The notes under the pieces: model-generated
What the model saw: the letters and a program-made list of their open reading frames with translations, nothing else
What the model was told of the DNA's origin: nothing
Database searches by the model: none
Position numbers and translations under genes: made by a program
Shown: positions 52,741 through 64,000 of the stretch, one piece after another
How positions within the stretch are numbered: the stretch's first letter is position 1
Layout: every line of letters starts with the position of its first letter
Source of the DNA: Sphagnum magellanicum
Lineage: Eukaryota > Streptophyta > Sphagnopsida > Sphagnales > Sphagnaceae
NCBI GenBank assembly: GCA_021904315.1
Contig: CM038912.1
Coordinates: 20,533,501-20,597,500, forward strand
Direction of reading: 5' to 3'
Length of the DNA: 64,000 bases

Positions 52741-53600
52741 GACTCGCTCGCTTCATGTTAACACGAAAGATACATTCCAATTCCTTTGAAATTTTAAAGT
52801 ATAATTTAATTTAATTTTCAGTGTTTACTGTTTACAATTTTATGTCCATTTGGGACCAGAGAGTCCATTAGACCAGTGAAGAAATCATTCAATATTCAAG
52901 AACTTTTGCACTGCAAGTCCAAACATCATGGAACCAAGCCCATGCACACCTTCTCACTGAGAGCTTTCCAAAGACAGTAAGAACATGATCTGAAGCATCC
53001 CGGTTCGGTGGACCTCATAACTACAAAACAGAACAATCTACCTTCCTTCATATATAGATGTTAGTTGAATGCATTATTGCATGTTTTGATAATCTTTCAA
53101 TGATTAGAATTTAGGAGCATTGTTGAATGGGTAATTGAGGTGAACACCACAACTTAAATGTTGTGATTTTTTTCAATTTTTCGATTTTGTGCCATTAGCT
53201 AGCATCCCAAGACCAAATCAACATTAAATGGCAATGGGAGAAGTAGCGGAGCAAAAAAATTGTTATCCTACTCGTGCTTTGTGACATGCATGTAAGTCAT
53301 GTGTTTGTGCTATTTGGTACACTGCGTAAGTATCTTATTTGTTGAAGATCTTTTAGGATCCTTGGTGTAGTTGGAAGTAGTACGAGCTTGGCAGAATAAC
53401 CTAAAACCTAGTACTAGGGCACACTCCTCCTAGTACTAGCTTCGCAGCTTTGACACTAATTATACTATTTCAAAAATGTTCAAATTTTTGGAACTTTGTT
53501 TTTCAAATAATTTTTTTTGTGAAGGGAATTTCAAGAATATTCTATTTGTCAAAATGAAGATTTCAAACTGAATTAATTATTCAGTAAACACATGTCAAAG
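52741..53600. other. No gene seen
   Basis: Intergenic. An end-like piece of the 28.7-kb element (GTACCAGTGTAAATGCTGG, then TTCACC) lies just beyond, at 53612-53640. Confidence 0.5.
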
Positions 53601-53821
53601 TTGCTAATGTACTTCTGTACCAGTGTAAATGCTGGTTCACCCTGACTCCTTTTTTTCCTTTTAGCCCACCTCAAAACAAGCACGCATCCTTCAATACACA
53701 TGAACTTCAAATCTATACCAACATAAACGAGGCAATTCAAAACACATGAGAAGCATATAAGCAAGAAAAGGCATATACTTATCCAAATCTTTACCCACTG
53801 GTGTATGTAGTGTTGAGCAGG

Positions 53822-54220
53822 CAAAGGAATTCCTGGAAAATGTTAAATCGGCCAAAGAAATTGAATGCAGTCACCACAAAAGTAAAGCTGCGATTTTTTC
53901 CCCCAGTCTGCCCTTTGCCCCAATCAAATTTTCTAAAACAAATTGGGTGATACCTGGCATGTTTTGGACTCATGACCTTTCATGTTATGAATGTTCCAAA
54001 GGGTACATAACATGCCCTATGACATGTTATATACCCCTAATCCCCATAACACTTTCAAAACATGCATAACATGGACCCAAAACATGATTCCGTATATCAC
54101 AAAGTAAAAGCAAATGTGGCAAAGGGCAGCTTGGGGGGAAAAGGTTGCAGCATTACTACTTTTTGTAACTGACTGCATTCAGTTCCTTTGGCTGATTTAT
54201 CATCTTCCAGAATTCACTAC
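53822..54220. repeat. Foldback element: ~170-bp inverted arms, almost no loop
   Basis: The left arm (53822-54000) reads GGAATTCCTGGAAAATG, TAAATCGGCCAAAG, TTGAATGCAGTCA and CTGCCCTTTGCC. The reverse complement of the right arm (about 54020-54220) reads GAATTCTGGAAGATG, TAAATCAGCCAAAG, CTGAATGCAGTCA and CTGCCCTTTGCC in the same order, continuing into CATGTTTTGGACTCATG against CATGTTTTGGGTCCATG. Identity is roughly 75-80% by eye. A 60-codon frame on the left arm (53973-53791, minus) is open but unrecognised. Confidence 0.75.
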
Positions 54221-54744
54221 CGAGCACTTGTATAGAAATAAATGCAAATACTGGGCTGTACGAAGCCCCTGTGTTTTACAGAACGTACTATAAATGCATC
54301 TTAAAATTTAACTAGGTATTTTATGTACATGAAACCCAGTCCATCAGAATGTGGCGTTATATGTCCTTTTAGGCACATGGTTTCACTAGTGTTGGAGTGT
54401 TGGTCTGGTATCATCAACTTTTGAACATACTAGGAATCTTGGTCTGCATGTTAAACCCTTTCAAATCAAATCAGCCTCGTGCTGGTGTTGGGTCCTTTTG
54501 CCTCCCGGCTATGCGTGCTTGTAAAGTGGAACCAACGGTACTCTACTCTACCGATATGCAGAAAAATTGATATCTTTCCCACATCCTTCACCTAATTTAC
54601 AATCCAATTCTTTGCCAATGGGATAATTTAATGCCTGACAGTCGGTGCTTTTTTTTTTGGCCTTCAATTTTGTGATGCAGCCACACTGGCAACCGTCGGT
54701 AGAAGGATTTAGCCCAGTTTGGCGATGGACAGATAGGCAGCTAA

Positions 54745-54825
54745 AAGTTTTTTGGAATCCTGCGCCGTTTTAGGTACCATACCACACCAGAGTGTAAATG
54801 TGGCCAACTCAACCTTTTTTTTGTT
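54745..54825 (+). repeat. Short dispersed repeat, second copy of 29165-29240
   Basis: TTTTTTGGAATCCTGC to the TTTTTTTT tract, matching block by block with the 29.2-kb copy. Confidence 0.5.
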
Positions 54826-56300
54826 TTATTTTTTCCCTGCTTTTCTGAATTCTCAATTTGATTGCTAGGTTACCAAAGTGTATTGTAAGAAAGTAGTGCA
54901 TTTTGTATATTTATTCTTGGTTGTTGAAATTTTGGAATATTCAAAATTAGATTGCTAGACTCCCTTTGTTGAAAAAGTAAATTTTCACAAAAATTGCCAA
55001 ATGTTACTAAGTGATGATGACGTGAGAAGCAAAAGTGTGTGTGTGTGTGTGTTTTTTTCCCCAGTGAAGGATCATTGAAAAAAAACAATTAGCATAATTA
55101 GTGACACAATTGTAAGAAACTCTCCCAAATTGTGATCTTTTTACCACATTTGTGTCATCAAAGTGAGGATTATCGAGAAATGTTTTTTTTTTGGCTGCCT
55201 TTGGCTTTACAGCAGATGTCAAAGTTTTGAAAAAAAAAGATCCATCCATCAGTCTGGTGATATGGATTTTTTTCCCCCCCAAAATCTAGGATATTTGGGC
55301 CACTTTCTTCATGAAAAATCGTTTGAAGTTTGTATAGCTCACATTTTTCAGGTTGAAATTTCGTGAAAAAAACTCCCCAAAAAGAAGATGATGAATTCAA
55401 AATGCAGAAAACTGCCGAAAATACTGCCAAAAAACTAAAACCTGTGTCAATATATGTCTCAAATTTTTCTCATAAATTTTTTTTCTAGAGAAACTTGTGA
55501 AATTTTGTAAAAAAGCAAGGAATTTTTTGACAGAATATTTCTGTTGAATTTTGGAGGGGAAACACTGCAAAAAAATCCTCAAAAATGGAGTCATCACTGG
55601 CTCACATGACCAAACAAAAATAAAAGCTGCAGAATCACCCATCAGCTCAGGCTGAGAAGGAAAACCAAAATTATAATTAACAAGTTTTCTTTTCCTTTTG
55701 TGCTCAGTAAAGTCCTGTTGTTTACCAAAAAATAAAATAAAATAAAAATTAAAACTAAAATAACAAAAGTTATATGTTGGCAAATCCATGTTGCAAAGGT
55801 ATATTCTTTTGTGATACCCTAATTTCCTTAGGATTGCAGCTTGCAAAGTTCTTCTCATGCTCTCAGTTCACAACTAGGTTGTCACTGTGTACTTACACTA
55901 GGGGTATTTTTTTCAATATTTTCTTGTTGCTAGCATCCCAAGAGGCAGGTCTTTAGAAGCTCTCTAAATAGTTAGAAAACTAGTTTTGAAAGTGTTTATC
56001 AAACTAAAGTCAGAGTCCAAGTGTGGCGATATATTCTGTCATATTTGTTTTGATATTTCGCATTTTGGCGAAATTTATAGCTAAAAAAAAAAAAGGGAGC
56101 ACCTAGTTTCCCTAGGTAGTGCATCTTGTATATTTATTCTTGAATGTCGAAATTTTGAAATATTGAAAAATGGGGCTGTTATGTGTGTGTGGAGTCTCTT
56201 TAGTTTTAAAAAAATGAAATATTTGAATAAAATCTTTGAGACCTCTGTTGTTGAAAAAGAAAATAAAAACTGATAAAACCTGCTGGTTGTTAGTGATGGG
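54826..56300. other. No gene seen; 5' flank of the hevein-like gene
   Basis: AT-rich with poly-A and poly-T tracts and a (GT)n run at about 55035. The long minus-strand frame at 55858-55397 is Phe/Lys-rich from composition and has no known domain. Confidence 0.5.
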
Positions 56301-56305
56301 TACAG

Positions 56306-56312
56306 TATAAAG
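56306..56312 (+). promoter_or_regulatory. Probable TATA box of the hevein-like gene
   Basis: TATAAAG lies about 210 nt before the start codon and predicts transcription from around 56335-56345, in the pyrimidine-rich stretch ACTCTCAACTCATTCTTC. The leader of ~175 nt is GC-richer than the surrounding DNA. Just before the ATG, AATCATTGTAG looks like a splice acceptor, so a leader intron is possible. Confidence 0.5.
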
Positions 56313-56517
56313 CAAAGAGGCGACTCACTCTCAACTCATTCTTCACGTCTCTGATCGCCCAAGAACTTCGCTGTTGCGGATTTTGTTGCTCGCTGAGGCT
56401 AGATTTGGAGTTCAATTTTTGGATCTCCGGAATTTCTCAGGCTTGAGCAGCTCGTGTTTTTGTGCATCCAGTTTTGATATTGTTGTTGCGGTTTGAATTA
56501 AATCATTGTAGGGGAAT

Positions 56518-56955
56518 ATGGGGAAGATGAAGGCACACCTTGAGGTCGTGTTGATGGTTTTTGTTGTAGTCTCCAGTGCAGTAGCCTTAGCTGCGGCTCA
56601 GAAGTGCAATGGTAGCAATCCGTGTGCTAGTGGCCAGTGTTGTAGCTATCATGGCTGGTGCGGATGCAGTATTGAATACTGTGGGAGTGGCTGTCAGAGT
56701 CACTGCAGCGTATGTAGCGGTGGAGGAGGATCGACGGAATGTAACAGGAGTAATCCGTGTGTTAGTGGCGATTGTTGTAGCCAGTATGGGTTCTGCGGAT
56801 CTACTGCGCATTACTGCGGGCAGGGCTGTCTGAGTCAATGCGACAGCAGTGGCGGCGGCACTACTGGCCAAGCAACACATTACATGACACATTTGTTTGC
56901 TTTCATGTTTCTCCCCTTAGTAATCTTACTTGTTTTCATGTTCCTCCCATTTTGA
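56518..56955 (+). CDS. Secreted hevein-like protein with two chitin-binding domains (CBM18)
   Basis: Likely an antifungal or cell-wall lectin that binds chitin oligomers. Of 145 residues, 1-27 form a clear signal peptide (cleavage after ALAAA, before QKC). Domain 1 is Cys30-Cys63 and domain 2 Cys75-Cys108, joined by a Gly/Ser linker. Both keep the hevein pattern C-x5-C-x4-CC-x5-C-x6-C-x3-C-x3-C; the first loop is shorter than in hevein. Domain 2 has the ligand residues Ser, Tyr, Phe and Tyr in CCSQYGFCGSTAHYC. Domain 1 (CCSYHGWCGCSIEYC) has His where hevein has the first Trp, plus extra cysteines 50 and 66, making ten. After a SSGGGTTGQ linker the frame ends in a hydrophobic tail (residues 126-145, LFAFMF to MFLPF), either a membrane or GPI-type signal or read-through into the pyrimidine-rich repeat downstream. 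No GH19 chitinase domain was seen further on. ATG at 56518 is the first of two nearby starts. Confidence 0.85.
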   Translation: MGKMKAHLEVVLMVFVVVSSAVALAAAQKCNGSNPCASGQCCSYHGWCGCSIEYCGSGCQSHCSVCSGGGGSTECNRSNPCVSGDCCSQYGFCGSTAHYCGQGCLSQCDSSGGGTTGQATHYMTHLFAFMFLPLVILLVFMFLPF

Positions 56956-57430
56956 TCTTGTTTGGTGTTCTTCATATTTGTTTCAATGTAGAATGTTTCT
57001 CTTTTCTTAACATTTCTGTTCTTTGTCGATCATTCTCCAATTGTTTTATTTGTCTTCATGTTCTTGGTTTGTGAGGTAGGTGTTTGGAGCTCTTTAGGCA
57101 TTATGGGTGTTCTTGTTTTCTTTTCTTAATCTTCATTTTTTTTCTTTGTTTCCCACCCCCACCCATCAGGTTCGTATTCTTCTTCCAATTTCTCATCTTT
57201 TTTTGTCCACTCTTGTGTTTTGTTCATTGTCTTTTCTACTTTATTTCCTTCTCTTCCTAAGTTGACATTCTTCTTCGAATTCATTTCTATTTTTTGTTTT
57301 CTATTATCACCTAATGTCATGTTCATGTTCTTCTTCTCATTTGTCATCTTTTTCTTTCCATTCCTCTTTGTCAAGTTTGTGTTCTTCTTGTTCATCATCT
57401 TCTCTTTTACGGTCCCCCTTACCATGTTTG
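56885..57430 (+). repeat. Pyrimidine-rich degenerate repeat after the hevein-like gene
   Basis: About 540 bp are dominated by variants of TTCATGTTCTTC and TTTGTCATCTTTTTC. The reverse strand is therefore open as a Lys/Asn/Glu-rich frame (57425-57126), which I read as a by-product of composition. The repeat begins inside the last ~20 codons of the hevein-like frame and supplies its hydrophobic tail. Confidence 0.6.
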
Positions 57431-60150
57431 TGACGATGCTTCTTAGGTCAAACTTGGAAAATTATGGATTTCCTCCTCTAATCTGAAAATAACATCACCA
57501 AAGTTTACAATCAGATTTTTTCAATCCTTATGTTTCAATCCTTCCATTTCTATGACATTAATGCTCCTTAACATATGCACATAGTATCAATCTTTTGGCT
57601 ACTCTTTGCCATTAGCAATGGTTCACCAAATTTTATATTTTTAATTGTGGTTGTTATACATTCATTAGTTCTAATGTTGCAACTAATTATTACCCCCATT
57701 ATTGATTGTCTTCATTGACCTCATGAACTTGAAACATTATTTTTTCCATATTTTCTATTATGTAAATTTCACTAAGTTTGGTATTTTCATCCATGGCCTT
57801 GGAATTAAACCATTAAATCCTTGCAACCATAACCTTGATTTGATGATTAATTTAAATTTCTTATTAATACCTACCGAGTTAATGTAATTTTATTTTTTTT
57901 TTATAATTATTCATAAGCATAACCCTGTCTCTTTTTTAATGTAATCTTTGAAATGTTGAAGTATGAGACATTTAGGGGTTGTAAAACTTAGGGGGAACAC
58001 TCTTTTTCAAATTTACAATATACTTGAGTAAAAATATAAGGTGCCATATATTGGTTGTTAGGTGAAATTTATAATTTAAATAATTTTATAATAGTTTTTT
58101 TTATGAAAATGAAAAAAAATATTTATTATAAGGTATGTGTTGATCATTGGTATTAAAAACAATATAAGGTATGTATTAAAAATTAATAGTATGATAAATT
58201 GTTAATAGGTTCAATTTGTAGGTTAGTAAATGAACAAATATTAATAATTTAAGTTAATTATTTAATTATTTAATAAATTGCAATAATGCAATAAAATGTT
58301 AGGAGGAAAAAATGATGATCGGGCTATCGATTTAAAGGAGGTAAAGATCATGTAGATTATACCAATGGGCCGTATATTAAATATTCTTTTCAAACTCATG
58401 AACATTTGTATTTTTCCATTCAAAAATCTTATATATTGAAGGTATAATGGAAATTCTTTGATGTTTATTTAAACATTTCTAACTTTGGGCTTACTAAAAT
58501 TTAAAAACTAAATGAATAGGGTATTGACATTAAATGTAAAAAAAATTATGAATAAATATAAAGTAGTTCAAATATGTGCATATTAAAAAATTAGATAATG
58601 ATAGGGTTGGGGGAAAAAAATTCTTTGCCTATTAACCCCCGTTAATAAAATGCTTCATTGATGCATGTAATTTGGAAATTTAACATTAAGTGTCTTCCCT
58701 AGGTGCAGATTATGGAAATTGTGTGAAGGTTTGATGTGATCATGTTTACTTTAAAATGTTGTGCGTGTTTCTATTGATTATAAGGTAACATGTGACCATG
58801 CCTATTTAGAATTAGTAAATGACAATTGTTTGAAAGACCTCACTATGAATTGACCTTTTAAAGGGGAAAAACAATTGAATAAAAAAAAGATAAATGTCCA
58901 TGCATGCCTTCTTTTACATCACCATGTGTGTCTCTAATTTGTGGTCATCACATAATTTTCCACCCTCAAATATGTAATGAAAATGTTTTGACTAAATTAA
59001 CATCATAATTCCCATTCATCCATTCCCTAGACTTGGGGATGGTGTTATGAACTTACTAGTGTGAATTATATTTTCATGTGAATTCCAAATGTGATTTGCA
59101 CTATAAAATCACATTATAATTGTGTTGAATATAAAATTTGTATATAAGTTTTGGTAGAATGTGTGGGAAGATTTGTTGCTCAACCCTTGTGCTCTATAAG
59201 ATTTGAACCCATTCACTTTATGAGCACAAAGAATTCAATGTGTCACTAACTATCCCTTGGCACACAATTCCAAAATGGTATAAATATGGTTTGATTGAAT
59301 TCTACCACCATCTTGTGTTTTTAGAGTGTAATTGATATGCTAAATTTTTATAGAACTAAAATCCAAGCATCAAGTTGAATCCTCTTCACCTATTAGTACA
59401 CCGATTCATTCAATTTTCCTAGATTATGTCTTGTCATTTAAATGATAATTAGAAAGGGAGGTTAAGGATATCAAAACATACAAAATTGCAACAATATTCA
59501 TCAACACAACCTTAAGATAAACCTTCACCTTCCCCATGATTGTTTGTAATTTACAATTTAGACACAACAATGTTAATTGTAAAAAACAAAAAAATTCATC
59601 AAATCTAAGAAGTTTTAAAGATGAAAAAAGTTGTAACTTCAAATTAAGTTTCCATAAACAACAAAAAAAAATTAAAAAATTAGGCAAGGAGTTGGATTCC
59701 AATCAATTTATGACAATGTAGAAGATATCATTTTATATTTGCATCAAAGAATGGTTCAATTTTGCTAGACAAGCAAGGTTTTTTCTCCATTTGCACAAGG
59801 TCTATTAGTAGTCTATATATACATGTTAGCCATAGGAGGCACTGTTGGCAATTAGTGTGATTTTTTCCAATGTACTTGCATTATTTATAACAAGCAAATA
59901 TACAATTGAAATAATTACAAAACTTACACAAATTACAATGCAATAAAGTAAATAAATAAAAGTACTTAATGATCTTACAAGTATTTTGGATATATCACAA
60001 TGTAAATCACACAAAACACACATCAAGGAGTTTAGAAAAATGCAACTTTCATATGTATTATAACAATCACAACACATTTAAATGCATTGTTTATTTACTT
60101 GCCTACATATAAGCTTCGACTTGAGTTCCAAATGATGTGCAACAACATTT
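57431..60150. other. No gene seen
   Basis: Very AT-rich, short frames only, no terminal repeats noted. Confidence 0.6.
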
Positions 60151-62000
60151 AAAGTTAAGGTGCATTGCAAAAACCTACAAAATAATTTAAGCTTTCACTA
60201 CATGCCTTTGTTTTTTATCCTACTATTTTTTAATTACATTTCGAAATGGAAAAATATCAATGGAGTAGTGATTGTGAGTAAACATCATGACAACCAAATC
60301 AACATGAATTGATAATCTATTTTTGAATTTAGATCATTTCATAAAACACATTATTGAAAAACATCATTTGTCTTCCATACTACCCAAAACCAACACAATA
60401 ATGATTTTTGCCAACTTGAAAATTTGAACAAAGGTTCTTTGAAAATAACATTAAAGGACAAATGGGACTACATTTTAGTCACATGAATACATGTCAAAAG
60501 AGGTGCCAAAGCCTATTTCTTATTTGCCTAAATAGTCAACTTGAAAAAGGAATCTCCCATGTTAATCTTCTATTCATTCTATAGGGCAAATACCTTCAAA
60601 TCCTTGTCACCAAACTTTTTGTCCAAATAATATTATGTTTTCAACATAGCTAAAAGGGCAAAGAATGTTGTCTCAACATCATAATTCAACCAATATTGAA
60701 GATAAATAATGTTAGTAACATTTATTAACTCATGGCTAGGAAACCTCCATGTAAATTCTTCAATCAAACCAATAGAACTCCAAAAAAAATTATAATTTCA
60801 CTTGAATAGCAATAGCATACCACTGATCATCGTGCATGGACATGACAAAGACCCTTATTGATTGAGGCACTTGCAATGGGTCAAGTATTAATGACCTTGA
60901 AAATAAAACACATGCCCATTAAATATTGTTGATTGGATTAATCCACCAAGCTATCAGCAACCCATTAATTTTGCAAGCCATAAAATCAAAAAAACTCTTG
61001 AAATATATCACATACCAATTTTTTGGATCACAACAAAGTGAGTACAAATCTACACAACACGTTTTCATAGTTTTCACAAAGTCACAAACAAAAGTGTGAC
61101 ATCTTTGAGCAAACTTGATGAGTTCATGGACTATTTCCAACATAAGCATAATGCAAATGAAGCCCATGCAACCTTAAAATCACATAATAATTCAAGAGTT
61201 GGTTTTGTTGTTAAGATGGCATGGAAATCATCGTTCATTTTCACAAGTATGTGCTTGTACTCCTCAAAAATCTTTTTGGTAGGAAACAACATAGATATCC
61301 AGATAGTCTTTACATTACATCACAACTTGTTCCCCTTTATTTCCAACAACTTGGCAAGCTTACATTGTTCAAAGTGCTTTTTGGGTGAAGAGGAGAAATA
61401 CATATATGTGAAATGCAAGAACCCTTCAATTTTTTACACTAAATGCTACTTGGAACACATTTGCACAATAAGGTTGGTTTTATGTGTGACATAATGGACA
61501 ATAAGCATGAAAGGAATTTGTTTTTTGCAATTTTTTGTGGTCGCACCATTATAGACACATGTGAAAGCACCAACACCATTTGAACCAAAATAGATAAATT
61601 TCCTACTAATCTCTTACACAATGAAGCCCGTAGATTAATAAAAAATTGAAAATCACATTGATCAAATCGTCAAATGTGCCACCATTGACTAGTCTTTCCA
61701 AATTCAAAATAATTGGGATATGTTTGAAGCCATCCATAAAGTAAACATGAATGCTAACGTAGGGTTAATTGTCAATTGTTATCATTTCATCACAACTAAC
61801 AACAAGGAACTTTGTTCCATGAATAGTTTTTTTAGTTGTGGTGAAAATAATGTAATACATAGTTTGTACAATTTTCGATCCCACATTGTCATTCCAATGT
61901 TTTTTGGAGTGATCTTGACATTCAAAAATTCAAACAATTTCATTATTACAAAGTCAATGACTCAATGATAGGATGACCTTGTTTTAAAAGCCAAAAAATA
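60150..62000 (-). pseudogene. hAT transposase relic of the ZNF862/DUF4371-like branch
   Basis: A different hAT branch from copies A and B. Reading leftwards in mixed frames: IPILLNLERLVNGGTFDDLI (about 61715-61660), LIYFGSNGVGAFTC-like residues (61605-61565), IVHYVTHKT (about 61505), then LEIVHELIKFAQRCHTFVCD and DLYSLCCD (61135-61020), matching the family's LLEAVHSLIKFAQxRDVFVCD, then INVTNIIYLQYWLNYDVETT (about 60720-60660), matching IIYPQYWLxxDxExxF. The C-terminal dimerisation region fades out by about 60.15 kb. Stops and frameshifts are numerous; terminal repeats were not found. Confidence 0.7.
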
Positions 62001-63190
62001 ACAACAAATTGCAAAATTTTCATTTTCTTTTGTCCAACCAAATTTTGCAAAAGAACCATGTTTGCCATTTTGTATCTTCCCCAACTGAAAACAAAAACAC
62101 TATTTTTTTACATGTTATGAATTTAGAGACATGTAATATTGCCCCACAATGCAATTAGGTCTGATTTTTTAATATTTGCACTTCCCAACATGTTTCTATG
62201 GAGGTTGTTGAATTTGGGAACCAAAAGCTTCTATCTCCCTTTGATATGTGTGCACATTTGACACCTAATGAAATGCATTTTTCCATTAAAACCAAAGACA
62301 ACTTCTAGCCATGGAAGTTTTATTACCTAATTGTATTGAAAAACTTAATTTATTTCCCATTCCTTCATTATTCTTTTCCATCCCTACAATTAGGATAACT
62401 TAAAGTGTGGGGTTTAGATTCAACAATATGCCTACAACACAATGTTCACAAGCGCCACCTTCTATAATGATGTCATTACCATCTCATTGTTATAGTGCAA
62501 CAAAACACATTACAAACAATAGCAAGACCAACGTCATGCAACAAAACAACACTAATAACATTAAGGACCTTGGCACTAAAAAGAACTCGTACTTGAGCCC
62601 AATGGGTTACATACAAAGGTACCAACCATATTGCACTTAAACAAAGAGAAAATTAAGAATCTTCAAAAAGATAAATGTTTGACCTTGAGGTTGAAATTTA
62701 TAAGAATGCAAACAATTTGAAGGAAAATGCAATGTGTTTAATATCATGACAAATTCACCAATCATTAGTATGTTCAAAAGTTTATACCAAAAGACATTAG
62801 TCATGATGCAAAACCATGCCATAAGTATATATATATAAGCACATTGTATTGGAATCTAATTGAATGTAAACAATCACAAAACATTTAAGGTATTTCGAAA
62901 AGACACATTTATTAGTTGTTGGGGCTTTTGTTTTAAATTCTCGAAACAAATTGGAGCCCATTTATAGGCGTATTAGTAGTTAAATTGTTGAATTCCATGA
63001 TACTAGTATAAAAGTGAGGTGTATTTCACTAGCCTATATCACCATGGGACTTTAAAAGTGAAATAGTTACATTGCACTTTAATGATTTCACCTTGATTAA
63101 AATTATTTCACTATAAGGTCACTATGTAAACATCATATTTCATTACTAGTTGTTATAATTCATTAATGATTTATTATGGTAAATAAGTTT
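62001..63190. other. No gene seen
   Basis: AT-rich. It may include the N-terminal flank of the minus-strand hAT. No recognised frame. Confidence 0.5.
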
Positions 63191-63194
63191 TCTT

Positions 63195-63560
63195 TGTTGT
63201 TGTTTAAAGTACCCTAGGCTACTTTAAACTATATCCTATGTTATTTTAGGTTATCCTAAATTAATCTAAGTTATAACCCAAGTTATTATTAACTATTATA
63301 AATTATTATATCCTAAATTATATACTAAATTATTATAGATATTATACCTTAAAGTATCTTAACCTATCATAGGTTTTCTACTTTAAGTTATTTTAAACTA
63401 AACTATTTAATTAACCTTACCTTATACCTTAGGTTATTTCAAGTTATACCTTAGGCTATTCAACATTATTTTACTTTATGTTATTATAGGTTATTTTACC
63501 CTAAGGAATAATAATTTAAAATAACTTTGAAAAGAATAATAACCTAAGGAAAAATAATAT
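63195..63560. repeat. Low-complexity TTAGGTTATTTTA-type repeat
   Basis: Words such as CCTAGGCTACTTTA, TTAGGTTATCCTAA and TTAGGTTATTTCAAG recur every 15-35 bp with no fixed period, suggesting slippage of a short AT-rich motif. Confidence 0.55.
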
Positions 63561-64000
63561 TGTTAAAGGGGTAGGCTAATTACATTGTTTTACATGGACA
63601 AGGCATTAAGGATAGGGATTGATCATTGGACATTAAAGGTTTAAATTCTGAATTCTTGTTTAGTTTTGAATCATGTTGATCGTGACTTGGGGACTGCCCA
63701 AAGATGGTAGGATAACTAATTTCATTTTTAGACACACAATTTTGGAATAATGAAATAAATGTAGATATTATGTAGGAAAAAGTATTGATTTTGATTTTGA
63801 TATACCACAAATTTAATTTTTTTGTTTGATTTCATTTCAACAAAACATGAAATTTTTTGTTATATTTTTATTGAATTTTTTAGTAAAAAGGAGAAGTAAA
63901 AACTTTTGTAATGATTTTCATATTCACATTTTGTGTGATTTTTTTGCAATATTAAAAAATTAGGAAATGAATTGTAATTTTATTTTTGGATTTTTTTACA
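63561..64000. other. No gene seen
   Basis: AT-rich sequence to the window end; only short biased frames. Confidence 0.6.

Noticed and set aside
55397-55858. Minus-strand 153-codon frame near the hevein-like gene
   Set aside because: Phe/Lys-rich and compositionally driven by A/T tracts; no domain, no start context.
56587-56892. Frames overlapping the hevein-like gene on both strands
   Set aside because: Shadows of the cysteine-rich coding frame, which has a signal peptide and two clear domains.
56956-60150. Search for a GH19 chitinase domain that would make the hevein-like frame a class I/IV chitinase exon
   Set aside because: No frame in the following 3 kb shows chitinase motifs.

Overview
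The window looks like nuclear DNA of a land plant with a large, gene-poor, repeat-rich genome. Gymnosperm or fern is my inference from the density of genes and the mix of old transposons; no marker here decides it. The background is AT-rich and non-coding. Only three loci look like living host genes, and each stands out by higher GC and an organised reading frame: (1) an ADP-ribosylation factor (Arf1-type small GTPase) on the minus strand at about 6.7-9.4 kb, readable exon by exon with consensus splice sites; (2) a two-exon minus-strand gene at 25.56-26.44 kb for a single-pass membrane protein I do not recognise; (3) a plus-strand gene at 56.5-56.96 kb for a secreted protein with two hevein-type chitin-binding domains. 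A possible Pumilio-repeat gene relic lies at 52.35-52.74 kb.

The rest is mostly mobile-element debris. Reading left to right: a hAT-like transposase relic (0.36-1.6 kb, +) bordered by a direct repeat; a small palindromic repeat family at 3.8-4.1 kb; Arf; empty AT-rich DNA to 15.7 kb; a dispersed ~420-bp repeat (15.7 kb, second copy at 30.0 kb); a second copy of the same hAT family (18.0-19.2 kb, -); a 113-bp and a 92-bp tandem repeat (23.0 and 24.4 kb); the membrane-protein gene; a short inverted-repeat element (28.7 kb).

From about 29.64 to 37.73 kb lies what I read as one roughly 8.1-kb Mutator-like element (MULE). It has ~250-bp inverted ends, a second inner inverted pair, a decayed MULE/SWIM transposase on the plus strand, and several satellite-like arrays. 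After it come a ~380-bp inverted-repeat element (40.1 kb), an old Ty3/gypsy fossil (42.4-44.3 kb, -), a solo LTR with an exact 5-bp target duplication (47.47-48.29 kb), a nearly full-length but broken pogo-like DDE_1 transposase (48.9-50.2 kb, -), a 169-bp tandem duplication (52.0 kb), a long foldback repeat (53.8-54.2 kb), the hevein-like gene, and a third hAT of a different branch (ZNF862/DUF4371-like, 60.2-62.0 kb, -).

The host genes are unrelated in function and far apart, so no joint pathway is implied. All identifications were made by eye from translation and remembered family motifs; no database search was run. Percentages and borders of old repeats are approximate.
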